Under the pieces are notes generated by a model that did not search any database, had not been told where the DNA came from, and saw nothing but the letters and a program-made list of their open reading frames with translations. 64,000 bases of DNA from Bemisia tabaci (lineage: Eukaryota > Arthropoda > Insecta > Hemiptera > Aleyrodidae), in NCBI RefSeq assembly GCF_918797505.1, contig NC_092793.1:79791912-79855911 (forward strand). Reading direction: 5' to 3'. Below, in pieces: positions 33,334 to 44,503 of this stretch; the first letter of the stretch is position 1, and each line of letters begins with the position of its first letter. Position numbers and translations under genes: made by a program.

Positions 33334-33655
33334 GTGCCTGGTGCAAACTTCAGCGAGAGCAAAAAGAAAAGTTTTTTCTGACAAAAAATCGCTTAAAAAT
33401 CACGATGATGGATATTGCGTAGCATCCTGGTGCGTAAGGGTTGGATGGAACGACTCGACTCCTCCTACGAAAAGTTGACCTCTGTCGTGGTATCGTTTTA
33501 AAGCGGGAGGCTTAAAAAAGCGCATATTTCTTCCGCAGATTGTGAAGTTAGGAGTGTATTTCAGACATTTCCGGAGCGCTCATCGTGATTTTTAAGCCAT
33601 TTTCTGTCAGTGGTAACTTTTCTGTTTGCTCCAACTAAAATTTGCAACAGACCCA
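33334..33655 (+). mobile_element. GGGCCTGTTGC foldback element, internally deleted copy
   Basis: Shares TGCAAACTT...GAGAGCAAAAAG, AAAATCACGATGA, GAACGACTC...CTCCTACGAAAAG, TGGTATCGTTTTAAAGCGGG and the 3' end TTTGCAACAGACCCA with the 8612-9226 element. Most of the inner 5' arm is missing. Confidence 0.75.
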
Positions 33656-34090
33656 TTCCAAGCAACTAGATTTAGTGCATTCCTCCTCTCATGTTAGTCA
33701 TGAATAGCCCGACGTAAGACCTCGCACTGCGCCTAACTTCCTTGTCATCCAAGTTCGAGCGATATCGATTTGAAACATAATGAACGACTCTCGATACGCG
33801 CCGCAGAGAACTCGCTCTAAAACTCCGCAGTCACAGTCGAGCGATTGAAAATGAGCATGGCGTCTTGTGACAACGTTGTTGCGTTTACGAGCGGCGCAAA
33901 ACGCATTCGCAGTGACTCACCTCGTAGGAAAATAGTCCGGCTGCGAACGCCAACTAGGAGAGACCACAACAGCGCGACCAATCGCTGATTTGCGAAGGAC
34001 TGCGGACAACAGCGTCGCCAAGTTTGAAAAACTGACGGAAATATCTCCGATCAGAACTCGAAAAGCACGATGAGACAGGGGACACGTTGC
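33656..34090. other. Spacer DNA with one donor-like motif, no gene recognised
   Basis: Minus strand 34117-33917 is open for 66 codons and ends at a good donor, ACGAGGTGAGTCAC (near 33922-33909). No start or acceptor supports an exon. Confidence 0.3.
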
Positions 34091-34095
34091 TGTTA

Positions 34096-34374
34096 CAGGG
34101 TGTCTGGTTTTTCTCATTTAGGGAAATCCTGATTTTTCCGAATTTTTGACTGATAAATCCTGATTTCATAATTTTAACAAATCCTGATCAAATCCTGATT
34201 ATTTGTGGAGAAAAATTGAAATTTCTGCATAAGCGTATGCGAGAGCAGTCCGATCGCACGGCCGACTTTTCTCGAATCCTGATTTTACGACCGATTTTTC
34301 CTCAAATCCTGATGAAACTGGCATTGACCTCAAATCCTGATCGACTTGGGAAAATCCTGATGCTAGACACACTG
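34096..34374 (+). mobile_element. CAGGGTGTCTGG MITE with TGTTA duplication
   Basis: Starts CAGGGTGTCTGG and ends GCTAGACACACTG, with an interior of ATCCTGATTT words. It is flanked by TGTTA (34091-34095 and 34375-34379), an exact 5-bp duplication. Confidence 0.92.
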
Positions 34375-34467
34375 TGTTACGTGATTTAGTGAAATTGCTG
34401 GGAAATTATTCGTCGCTGACTGTGAGACGTTCCTCTGACGAGAGAAACTAATGCGTATACACTTACA

Positions 34468-34688
34468 CACTGGAAAAAAAAACACATTGTATCTAGAGTC
34501 CAGACTCTTGAAAACATTGACAAGAAAAAGGACTCTTGATTCAATCCTGAAATCAAAAGGAAATACGCTCAAATTAAGAGGCTTGGTTCTTGATTTAAGT
34601 TTAAATCTGATTGAATCAGGAGTATTTTTTCTTGTCGATGTTTTTAAGAGTCTGGACGCTGGATCCAATGTGGTTTTTTTTTCAAGTG
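34468..34688 (+). mobile_element. CACTGGAAAAAA foldback MITE with CA duplication
   Basis: Starts CACTGGAAAAAAAAACACAT and ends (complement) CACTTGAAAAAAAAACCACA. The internal hairpin is shared with 14445, 55704, 62472 and 63407. It is flanked by CA at 34466-34467 and 34689-34690. Confidence 0.9.
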
Positions 34689-35282
34689 CATATGCACTGA
34701 GAACGAAACCTTGGCGGATCGTCCGATTTTCCCGGTAGATACGTATAATTACATCCATTGTACAAAATTATACGGATTCGTTTGTGGTTTGATTCTTGTT
34801 GAAGTTCGACCTTTCATGCGACAAAAAATTTAGAAACACCCCGCATTATAGTGTATTTTCAGAAGTAAATACACTATTTTTCATTTCCGACTTCACGACA
34901 TCCTCCTTGCACTTACAGTGGACCAAAGCTGACGGCTTAAGAACCCTGATCCCCTACAGGTTGAACCGTGGATAGGATTTATTCCACGCTCGGAAGAGGT
35001 TTTCAAGTTCTTTTCAAGACCGCCAAATGGCTCCGTTTGACAACACAGCCACGCTTTAAAGCATGACTGACTGGAAGCGACGCTTGTTCGATGCATGTTT
35101 GTAACCTTCTTAAATATTAATTTTTGCCGAATCGCCACGGTCCCACCCGGGAGGAGCGGGGAGGGGGGAGGGTCGTATTTCAAAATGCTCTCTTTTGTGC
35201 GCGAGCGACTCGAAAGACGCTCCGCGCTCTCGATAATCGGCATGAATATGGAGTTATTGAAAAGAAAATTACCAAACGATGA

Positions 35283-35308
<26 letters not shown>
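35283..35308 (+). repeat. (TC)13 microsatellite
   Basis: Perfect dinucleotide run. It extends a pyrimidine tract lying upstream of the candidate exon at 35354. Confidence 0.95.
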
Positions 35309-35313
<5 letters not shown>

Positions 35314-35353
35314 TCTTTTAACTTTTCCCTGCAAAGCCTTTCTGCCTTGTCAG

Positions 35354-35379
35354 ACGAGCTTCGCGATGTTTTCATGCAG
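35354..35379 (+). CDS. Weak candidate 26-nt exon
   Basis: A long pyrimidine-rich stretch, including (TC)13 and a TTTTAAC branch-like word, leads to GCCTTGTCAG at 35344-35353. ACGAGCTTCGCG... then ends in TTCATGCAG and meets GTATGCAAG at 35380. In one phase the codons read ELRDVFMQ, and the open frame continues into the presumed intron to 35427. I recognise no family. The donor is only moderate and the length is not a multiple of three, so this is weaker than the 3691 candidate. Confidence 0.2.
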
Positions 35380-35585
35380 GTATGCAAGTCCAATTTCTTC
35401 GATGTAATTTTAGAATGCATGCCCTGAGCCTATGTCCGTGAAGTAAGCACCCCGACTTTTAAAATTTAAAATTTTCTCTTTTGCTCATCATTGCTCATCA
35501 TTTGCTCGCCTCGAAAATCGCCTTCATTTTTGAATCGCAACTGCTGAGAGCGAAATGACGAGAACTTAAGTTTAGGGCACAAGCT

Positions 35586-35924
35586 GTGCAAAGTAATAAA
35601 AACAGACCTCTTCAATGGATGCTGAAGGTCAGTACACGCGAGAAGCATCTTCTGTCGCAGTCTAAAAGTGAGTATACTTATTTGACGTGGACTCCAGCAT
35701 TATTCAAACGCTCAGCTTATAAGAAACCGAATGAACGAGGCCAAGACGCTACGAGCAACTATTACTACTCCGAAGCCACTCACATTGCCTATCGAGATAT
35801 TGAAGGCGAACTGATCCCCACGAGTGAGAAACATTATGAAGGAAGCATTAAGCCGCTAATGAAGAAACGGAGTGATGGTGGCCGTTTAGTATTTTTTTTT
35901 TTTTTTTTTGGGGGGGGGGGGTGA
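35586..35924 (+). CDS. Unrecognised open frame ending in a T18-G12 tract
   Basis: A 112-codon plus-strand frame, hydrophilic and rich in Lys, Ser, Glu and Tyr (for example ATSNYYYSEATHIAYRDIEG). It ends in a homopolymer-encoded Phe/Gly tail. A second frame, in another phase, follows immediately (35921-36121, 66 codons) with a similar composition. Slippage in the homopolymers could have split one longer frame, but there is no recognised domain and no independent sign of coding. Confidence 0.18.
   Translation: MQSNKNRPLQWMLKVSTREKHLLSQSKSEYTYLTWTPALFKRSAYKKPNERGQDATSNYYYSEATHIAYRDIEGELIPTSEKHYEGSIKPLMKKRSDGGRLVFFFFFFGGGG
35892..35921 (+). repeat. T18 followed by G12 homopolymer tract
   Basis: Eighteen Ts directly followed by twelve Gs, then GTGAGTCAGGTGGGTC. 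The length may be unreliable in the assembly. Confidence 0.85.
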
Positions 35925-36868
35925 GTCAGGTGGGTCAGAAAAAGAATGAACCACCATTCATTGAGGTTTACTGTTTAAATGAAGAAAAAGCCTCAACGCA
36001 GGAATTGATTCGATTACAGTGCTGTTGTTATAATTTAGATGCAAACGGCATTCCAGCAAAACCAGATTTCCTTACCAACCAGGCCACAGTGGCTGATTTG
36101 AGGATCTTGAGAACTCATTAGGCCTTGTTAACATACCCCCACGTTCGAACTACCTCCTGGGTGGGAAGTAAGCCCGAGTTATGCTTTTACTCGGCAGGGG
36201 AAAAAAAATTGATCCCAAAGTCCAGCTGATGTGTTGCAAACGAGCCAATCAGGACAATCTAGATCACAGCACCTTGACCAATGCCGCATGATTTCTTGGT
36301 GTCCGCGCCCATTAGGTCCGAATTCTGGCAGGTCGAACAACACTCTAAACTCGCGGGACACTGGCGGCAGATACGCTGTTCTTGGACTGACCACCGGAGT
36401 CGTTCAATTAACTTCATTGGCATTCGTCGCGGTAATCGGTCCTTCAATCAAGTTCCTCTGTCGTCGAAGATTTTTCTCCCCGGTCGATCGGAATATCTCC
36501 CCAGCATTTCAAATAAGGGCCACTTTAGCAACATGGGATAATTCGTGTGGATGTAAATTTATTTCCAGACTCGCTCCACGCCTAAATTACAAATTAAACT
36601 GAGGGGTTCGATGCGTGAACGTGGGAAGTGACACTATTGCCGTTCTGAGGAGGATCAGGTTTGAAGACGAAATGCTACGTGGGACCAAGCGGCTTTAAAT
36701 AAATTTTACGGGGTGTCAAATGAATGAAATTTAAGTTCTGATATTCCATCTCTTTTAAGGATTACCACGGAATCAACTCAACATGGAATAATCGATTGCA
36801 AAATGAAATAAATGTTATAACATGATCTTAAACTCTACACCACATCCTTTTCGTCTGGTCTCATTGCA

Positions 36869-37094
36869 CACTGAGAAAAAGCTATGGCTTAAACCAATTA
36901 GTGGCTCATATGGAACACCACTGATAGTAGTAAAGGCGATTTAGAATATAATAGCACATTTATACCTTATCGATAGTATATTATATCTTAGTATGGTTCA
37001 CAGACCGAGAATTATTAGTTCACTTACAACACTATTAGTAGTGTTCCATATGAACCACTAATTGCTTTATAAAGCCATACATTTTTTTTCCGTG
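36869..37094 (+). mobile_element. CACTGAGAAAAAG foldback MITE
   Basis: Starts CACTGAGAAAAAGCTATGGC and ends (complement) CACGGAAAAAAAATGTATGG. Both arms continue through TTAAACCAATTAGTGGCTCA-like and ATGGAACACTACTAATAGT-like blocks. The left flank is CA and the right flank TA, a possible decayed 2-bp duplication. The ends resemble the other CAC...GTG families here. Confidence 0.8.
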
Positions 37095-37309
37095 TAATGA
37101 ATTAAAAACGAATGTCTTGCGCACAATAAAACTAACGAATCGTTAGTTACTAGCAGTTCTTAGCAAAATTTCTGGTACGAGAAGGGCATAGTCTATTGAA
37201 ATCCAGTAAAATATTTCAAACTGCAAACTAGCCATTAGGTGTCCATGAATCAACTACTCGATATTCTTTGACAAAAAAATTACTAAAATTAATAATCACC
37301 ATCTCTGGT

Positions 37310-37654
37310 TCCTTTGTAAAAGCACCTTTTTACATAGGGAAACGAATAACATTTATGTTGTTCCTAAAATGAGTCAAAAATACTGCCGTGCTAAGGAAGA
37401 AGAACATTCGAGAGTTGCCCAATTTCATTCGATAAAACGTTCATTTCTAGGAAAGTAATGAATATTTTTCCTTGAAATTTTCAGGACTTTCTAGTGAGAT
37501 TGCGAACAAATTTATCCAAAAAAATAGAAGAAAAATATTCATAAGTTTACCAAGAATTCCGTGTTTTATCAAATGAAATTTGGCAGCCTGATGGTTATAC
37601 GGCGTTCTTCCTTAGCACGGCAGAATGGTGGTTCCTTATTGCAGAATGTGGTCC
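37310..37654 (+). mobile_element. TTGGAC...GCAATAAGGAACC element split by a MITE
   Basis: CTGGTTCCTTTGTAAAAGCACC and TTATGTTGTTCCTAAAATGAG match the family at 39876-40016. The rest (TGGTTCCTTATTGCAGAATG, GTCCAA) resumes after 37623. The insert is the CTGCCGTGC element. The 5' end is not preserved. Confidence 0.7.
37383..37623 (+). mobile_element. CTGCCGTGCTAAGG foldback MITE, nested
   Basis: Starts CTGCCGTGCTAAGGAAGAAG and ends (complement) CTGCCGTGCTAAGGAAGAAC, with paired GTTGCC and TTTCATT...GATAAAAC blocks. Flanks AATA and AATG are a 4-bp duplication with one mismatch. Confidence 0.88.
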
Positions 37655-39875
37655 AATTAAGACTTTGTACGATATTCCTCGGTCGATTTTAATACACCAT
37701 CCTTCTTCCTCTTCTTCTTCTGCGAGTAGTTCGAAGCTATGGCGCTGCAATTACGCTGTCCGATGTTTGATTAATTCTTTCCCGAACACTTCTCACACAA
37801 TGTCAGAGCCCCGAATATGAAGTTGATTCGGGATATTATTTATTGTCACGCCGGACGCTATCGGAGTGTGGAAAAATTCGGATCCCACCGGCGGTTTCTG
37901 TAAGTACTATCATTTTGATCAATTTCCCGCGAGCACACGGCCGCGAGAGTTAAGAGCAAGACAGATTAAACACCGACCGCAAGAGAGTGGCAGCATCGAA
38001 AATAAGAACAGTACAAAACGGTTCAAAATTTGAAAACGCCCGTTGCCAAATGTATCGTTTCCCTAGGTTTCTGATAGATTACTTCGTTCATTTTTCTTTC
38101 TTTTTGACTGGTGATGGGGAGTGGGGGGAGTGTCACACAACGTCCATGTTGTGGAACACTGTTGTTCCGACATAGTTTTGTTTATATTCGCAGATTTTGA
38201 TACCTAAGTAAAATAAAAATTTCGGCGAGCAAAAATATTCGGATTTAAACGAGAGCGATCATACTTTCCGGGTATTTGCTTATTCTTATAGTTTTTATTT
38301 GCAGTCCTAAAAAACTGATGAATTCTGTATATCGCCACCTTTCATGACTACTTGACATCATGATTCTGTCTAAGGTTCATGTTCCATACCTGTCAATACG
38401 GAATCTTTATGCAATTATGACACAAATCAAGTCTTGCGAACAAGTAATTTTAATGTTTCCTCTTCTCTGGAATAAAGGCAAAGGCAGTTTATAAAAAGAG
38501 CTAATTATAAAATAAATAAATAAATAAAAAAAAAAAAAAATAAATAAAAAACAGTCTCCTACTACAGAGGCGTTACGATACTTTTAACTTTCGGTGCAAA
38601 ATAATGATCACAATTCCAGCGGTTCGCTTGTTGAATGAGATAACCTGGATAATGGATCCTATCTTAAAAGTTTTAATGTGGAGCAAGATGATTGGATTAA
38701 GATATAGGCAAGCAAAGAAGGAAAGTGCACAAGATTGAACGTACAGGTGGTGTCACCTATACTGTATTGAAAAGAACACCCCGCAAACGCACATTAATGT
38801 AAATTCGTTTACACTAAATCATTGGTCATTAAGACCGTTAAAACTATTTGGAATTATTTCGTCCTTAGTACGTAAGATTGGCAACCTTGCTTCGAACATG
38901 CTCCAGGCGCGCGCGCATGCCTGGCGAGTCATGGATACAGCACACAGATCAAAACTCAGCCGAACCGAAGGAAGAAAAAACCCGATGGAAAGAAATAATA
39001 AGGCCAATACATCTTGGTTTCTGAGCGCACCTCAAAAAAATTGCCTAAACGGGGAGGTTAAGACCTGGTATTAAGAAATAATGACCCGCTTTCCAATAAT
39101 GACCCAATAGATCATGTTCTTCTGTCAGACACAAGAGCGTGGCTACATTGGTCCTGACAGCAGGTAAACATCTTTCTCCCTGTCCCCCTCCCGCTATCCC
39201 ATCCCCCGGTCGTGCTGACGACAGAATCAAAGGGTTCAGGCACTCACCAAAGGGGTCCATAGCGAGAAAGGGTTTCGGCAGCGAATCCACGGTTCAAAAG
39301 GAGTTGTCAAAATCGTTTACATCTCGATTTACGGGGCTCAGCCAGTCAGGTGTCAGTAAGCTTGGGGAAAAAGTTGTAAACGTGCAAAAGCAAGCCTTTT
39401 TTTTGGACTGCAGCCTGGAGTACGATTACTTGATACAAGATTTCAAACGCTTGATAACTTAGACTTGACATGTATCGACCAGGTCAAACCTGCCCTAATC
39501 GGCACCACAATAAACGAACATTTGTTGTGAAAACATTTCAAACAAACATGTGCGGGACATTTTTTTTGTTTTTCAGGGCTACTTTAAAGACATATTTTAA
39601 GTGTTATTGTACTCTTAAGGTACACTTCTACATTCTGGTGGAGAGTTAAATTTGAAAAGGATTTTTCAACTCCAAATCTAATTAAAACAGATAGCCGACA
39701 CAGAGGAGCCGATACAAATAGGAGAACGCCTTCCAGCCAAAGTGATCCGTTTTTCCAGCTACTTATTCTAGCAAAAGTGCCACAAAATGTTTAGATTTGT
39801 TTTGATTCAAGCGTCATTTCTTTGCGTCCAGTATGTAATATGTATAATAAAAAAAAGTCAGTTCATACAGAAAAA
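37655..39875. other. Spacer DNA, otherwise nothing recognised
   Basis: Apart from the candidate exon at 37807, there are A-rich runs at 38508-38550 and small open frames. A short TAATGACCC duplication lies near 39078-39104. The open frame 39139-39462 (107 codons) overlaps one on the other strand. Confidence 0.4.
37807..37899 (+). CDS. Weak candidate 93-nt exon
   Basis: TTAATTCTTTCCCGAACACT and TCTCACACAATGTCAG precede 37807, and a consensus donor GTAAGTACT follows at 37900. The 93 nt are open in two frames; one reads SPEYEVDSGYYLLSR... and continues to ...GKIRIPPAVS. No neighbouring exon or family is recognised. The acceptor tract is interrupted by purines. Confidence 0.2.
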
Positions 39876-40016
39876 TTGGACTACATTTTGTAATAAGGAA
39901 CCACTATTTCTGGCTCTTCCATAAAAGCACCTTTCTGCATGAGGAAACCAATGGCATATACGTTGTTTCTAAAATGAGCTATGAAAAGTGGTTCCTTATT
40001 GTAAAATGCGGTCCAA
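39876..40016 (+). mobile_element. 141-bp foldback TTGGACTACATTTTG
   Basis: TTGGACTACATTTTGTAATA at the start pairs with the complement of the end, TTGGACCGCATTTTACAATA. Both continue into AGGAACCACT. A short version of the family also seen at 44504 and, longer, at 7559. Confidence 0.85.
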
Positions 40017-43000
40017 TTTATCCATGGACTTGACGAAATTCAATCATTGAAATGCCTTATTGAGGCAACTGTAGCAAATTCAATAACTTTAGAAAAAAAG
40101 AGGATGAAAGGAAGAATTGAGTGTGCTATTCCTAGGAAACGTGGTTATTTTTTTTTTCGAAACGCATGACAATTCGTGCTAAATACTCAAATTAAGTTAC
40201 ACGAACAAAATTATTCAATAAACTTCGTAACTAATTCACTCATCGACAAACGGGCTTGCTTATTTTCAGTGTAATTTATAACTTAAATGCCTACATACGA
40301 CTAATTACCCTATGCGAACAATGGTCCACCCCTGCAACGAATCATACGAAAATAATGAAGTCTCAATCTGTGGAGTTGAAACTCGCCATGATCAGGATCA
40401 CCTACCTAATTGGATTTCAGGCTGGCTTCACGGGTGTAATTTCAAACCCATCAATCATTTCAACTCATTCAAAACGCATCCAGTCAGCGAACTAATTAAT
40501 TGAGCGTAGCATCGCTATGCAAACATACAGAGGGAGATGGTTTCACAATTCTTTCCCCTGTAGGCAATAAAGGATTATCCGGGGGCCTCGGAGGGGTGCC
40601 AACTTACATGGTAAGGATGGTTTCAGAATATGTTCCTTTGTAGACTTTGTCGACAATAAAAGGTAATTTGCAAGGGCTTTGAATCTAGCTGTGCACGCGA
40701 AAAGTGGGCTGAGTGCGTTACATCGTCCCGTCCAGTCTATTGTTGAAGTAAGCGCAGATATGCGACGTGTTAGCACGATCCGCCGCTGATTTCCACTGAC
40801 CTTTACCTGCGCACGGATTGTTGGGAGAACACTAATTTGGAAATACGCGCTCGATTCGTCGGTATCGCCAGGCACAGAGATCAAGTGCTCAGTGTATACT
40901 CTGCGCGTCGCTCGACGCTGTCGGGTTGAACAATTATCCTGCCTTCAACCTCAAAATAGACTGGACCGGCCGACATGGTCGCCCTCAACGCGCACTTTTC
41001 GGGCTTGTGACTATAGCTGTGCAAGCGAAGTGGGAAAGTGGTTATATGTAGACTGTGCTCCTTTGCGGACGACTGGGGGCTAGGGCGGCTAGTGTTGTGT
41101 GTTTGTAGGAACATCATATTACATTACAACCAAATTATTTTCACATGAAAATAATGAAAAATTCAGAGCTTATTCTGTGAAAAATGTATAGCATAGATTT
41201 TGGATAGGTCAGCAGTGTATAAAGAGCTTGGTTAAACAATATTAGCAGTTAGCCACTGGACTCTCATAAAAAAGATGTCCTAAATGGCCATTGAACATAC
41301 TTATATCGTCGTTTCCTAGTCTTAGACGAAAGAATGTAACTAAATTCCGACGTTGCACTAGCAAACAAGTTTTTAATCGGAAACGGTTAAAAGTTTCCGG
41401 CTGTAAGTTTCACCGATTTTCCTCCTGATTATACGCAAGGACGAGCCAAATTTTGAACAAAAACGGCGGAGTCACATTCCTGAGAAAAATTCAATTGCTC
41501 AGAGTCAATTTTGCATCCTTGAAACCGAGTTGCGTTCTTTCGTGCATAAAGAGGCGGAATATCTCATTATGTAATTGATTTTCGAACTTTTCGTCTGGTC
41601 CGTTGTTTCTCAAAAAAGTTGCGAGGGAAGGGGCGCAACTTTTCAAGCGAAATCTCGTCGGGCGGTTCATTGAGAACGCTTGCCACTGACAAGCTCTGAA
41701 ACTCGACAAGACGTCGCTTCTCTAACGAAAGAGCGTATCTATCTTTCCACATGAGCCGCGGAAAGCATTACGTTACACGGAGAACAGGGCTCACGTGGAA
41801 TCTGAGATACGCCTTTACGGGGGGCTTGGCAAGACGGATTTTCCTAAGCTCTTAAAGCAAGGAAATCTCCGGCACAGACTCAAGTGCTCATCCGCGAGCT
41901 CTGTTTATTTATCGTTATTTCTGAAGCGAGAAACCGGGGGCCGTTTAAAATGCAAAGACGCGCCAAAGAAACGCACGCGGACAAGGGCAGTGTGCGTGGG
42001 GCGCGGAGAACGGAATAAAAGGGCTGCCCAGAAGAAGGTCATTAGGAAGCCTTTTCAGTGCCGGGCTCTGGAAGGACCCGGAGGACCCGAGGAGTCCAAA
42101 GGCTAGGTGCTCCCTTTTCAAAAGCCCCCAGGCTCACTTAAGCCTCAGATCCTCGGCCCCCTACCTGCCTTTTCTTCCGTCGTCGTCATTTTCTCTTCGC
42201 CTCCGCTCACGTAACGGGGCAAACAGCCAGGAGTGTTGATTGAGCCTTCATCAACTTCCCGATTCTTTTCCGGCAGTCTTTTCATCTCGCGGATATGAAT
42301 ACATAAAAGCAAGACACTTCGGCGATTCTCTAACGTGAGAGCGTATCTATTCTTACACATGGGCCCTGGAAAGCAAAGAGTTATGCAGAAAACAGGGCTC
42401 ACGTTAAAGTCGAGTTGCACCCTAAACATAGAGGAACGACTTATGGGCGCGGCGGTTGCGGTGCGTTACTTCTACGCCATAGAGAATCGTGTCCGGATGG
42501 CTAAACCTTGGAGTTTCTCGAACTCATTGCGAAACTCTAACTGTCCTAGCGTAAACTTCTGGCGTCCACTACCACCCTTGAAAGAAAGAAATGAATGACT
42601 TCATAAATACCTATACATACTTAGTTTATCATAAACCTCATTCGAGATAGCCCACGGCGCAGTTGTAGATGACGTCAACCATTATGCTTTATTAAAGAGT
42701 GTTGTTAAACGTAAAAACTTGGCGCTAGGACAGGGTCGGACTGGTTCCCATATGAGGGCGTAGACCCTTGATTGGTTAAAGGGGCGTAATGTGGTATTTC
42801 CTGGTAGGGCATCCCCTACGTGGAGAGGGGTTCAGAAAATTTCGGCAAAGCACCACAAGTTCACACTATTTTCAGGTTCTAAGTTTAATAATCACACAGA
42901 GTAAAAATTGCAAAATTGAACTATTTAAGTAACCGACTGATTTCTGAAATTAAAGAAAACATACAAAATCAAAGACACTAGACGCATCCAAGCACCATTA

Positions 43001-43189
43001 TTTCCGAAAAAAAACCCACCCAATGCTGCGGTTTACACGAGCTTAAGCTTTAGACATGGGTCTGCAAATCCATCCTAAAAAAGAATCAGACAAGAACCTG
43101 AAAACAGAGGAAAGAACGAGTATCAACACAGTCGAAGACAGGGATGACGTATTCGGGCCTCTTTTTAAACTTTTCTCCCGAAACTGAGC
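40017..43189. other. Spacer DNA with foldback fragments, no gene recognised
   Basis: GTCCAGTCTATT at 40731 faces AATAGACTGGAC at 40953, and two AGCTGTGCACGCGAA-like words lie outside them, which suggests a degenerate inverted repeat of about 330 bp. 41720-41820 and 42330-42425 are two foldbacks with AGAGCGTATCTAT...AGGGCTCACGT cores. Minus strand 40884-40543 is open for 113 codons with a GTAAGT donor at 40610-40605, but it has no acceptor or domain. Confidence 0.4.
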
Positions 43190-43900
43190 GACACCTCATT
43201 GACAGCACATAGCAGAGCATTGAGAGGTCACGCTTCGCGTCATGGCGCCTTCAATTTTTCGGATGCAGCACGGACGTCCATCAAGTACGAATAATTGTAT
43301 CTCTGCGCCGTCGTAAACCGCATCCTTTCCCTCCCTCTATTTCCATATTGTGTTTGTTTCCGTTCGTCTTATTCGTAATGGTGCTTCAAACACTACGTGA
43401 GTAACACAGCCGAAGGTAGGAGAATGTTTCGGCCTCTTTTTTAACTTTTCTCCCGAAACTGAACGACACCTCATTGACAGCAGCATAGCATGAGCATTGA
43501 GAGGTCACGCTTCAGCGGTCATCGCGCCTTCAATTTTTCAGATTCTGCATGGACTCGCAGTGTACACACGGGTAGCGATTCACTTCTATTTGACAGTACG
43601 ACATTGCAGACATTGTGAGATACTCTCGCTACGTCATCGCGCCTTCAATTTTTCAGATGCAGCACGGACGTCCATCGAGTATGAATAGTTGTATCTCTGC
43701 GCCGTCGTTAACGCGCATCCTTTCCCTTGCTTTATTTCCATTGTGTTCGCTTGCGTTTGTCTTATTTGTAATGGTGCTTCAAACTAGTAGCATAGAGCAG
43801 AGCATTGCGAGTTCACGACTCACGCCATCGCATCTTACATTTTTCATATGCAATGTGGACATCCATCTTGCGCGAATAGTTGTATCGCGTTTACACTTTA
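43190..43900 (+). repeat. Satellite-like repeat cluster related to 32550-33150
   Basis: A CGCCTTCAATTTTTC block followed by GATGCAGCACGGACGTCCAT and a GTACGAATAATTGTATC-like word occurs around 43246, 43525 (partial), 43636 and, degenerate, 43835. The first and third copies are also followed by a shared CGCATCCTTTCCCT...GTAATGGTGCTTCAAAC segment, so the local unit is larger than in the 32550 array. Confidence 0.8.
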
Positions 43901-44503
43901 GATGTCTCTTATTTTTGAATTTCGATATAAATTACGGTTAAGTTTGCCCGAGATATGCTATGGCATGTCCAAATTAATAGTCATTTTAAAAAGGAAGAAA
44001 TATGTTTAAAGGTCTCTCAAGAGGTCTAAAAAGGGTGTGTACGTCTAAAAATCGAACCGGCCATCGCTTCTAAGGGAGTTACACATAGCGAATGAAGAAG
44101 GGGGATAATAAGGCGTCTGTATGTCAACGAAAAGGTGAACATTTCACAGAAAAGTGTTTACGCTTCATAAAGTAGTTCTTGGACCTCTGTTCACCACTAT
44201 CGTGCGTAAAAACACCTTTCTTTGCGCTCCTAACTCTCTCTTCTTCCGTTCACTTAAGAAATTTTCCGCATATATTCTCGGTCGTAATTCTTTTTCTCTC
44301 CTTATTTTGCTATGCGTCAGAGGGGCACGTTTTTGGCGCGGCAAGAGGGCGTATCTGCCAATGGCAGATTGGCCTTATGGCCAGTTCGAGCCTGCTTTAG
44401 GACGTGAAAGTTTCATCCACCAAAGCATATTAAGTCAGGTGCGTCTAACCACTAGCTGAGAATAGGCACCAAGTAGAGGTAGGCCTTTGAACCTTAGGTC
44501 TAA
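43901..44503. other. Spacer DNA, nothing recognised
   Basis: The open frames 44154-44459 and 44179-44400 overlap in different phases and show no domain. Confidence 0.4.

Noticed and set aside
40543..40884. 113-codon minus-strand frame ending at GTAAGT
   Set aside because: No acceptor, no start context and no recognised domain. The frame also runs across an inverted-repeat region.
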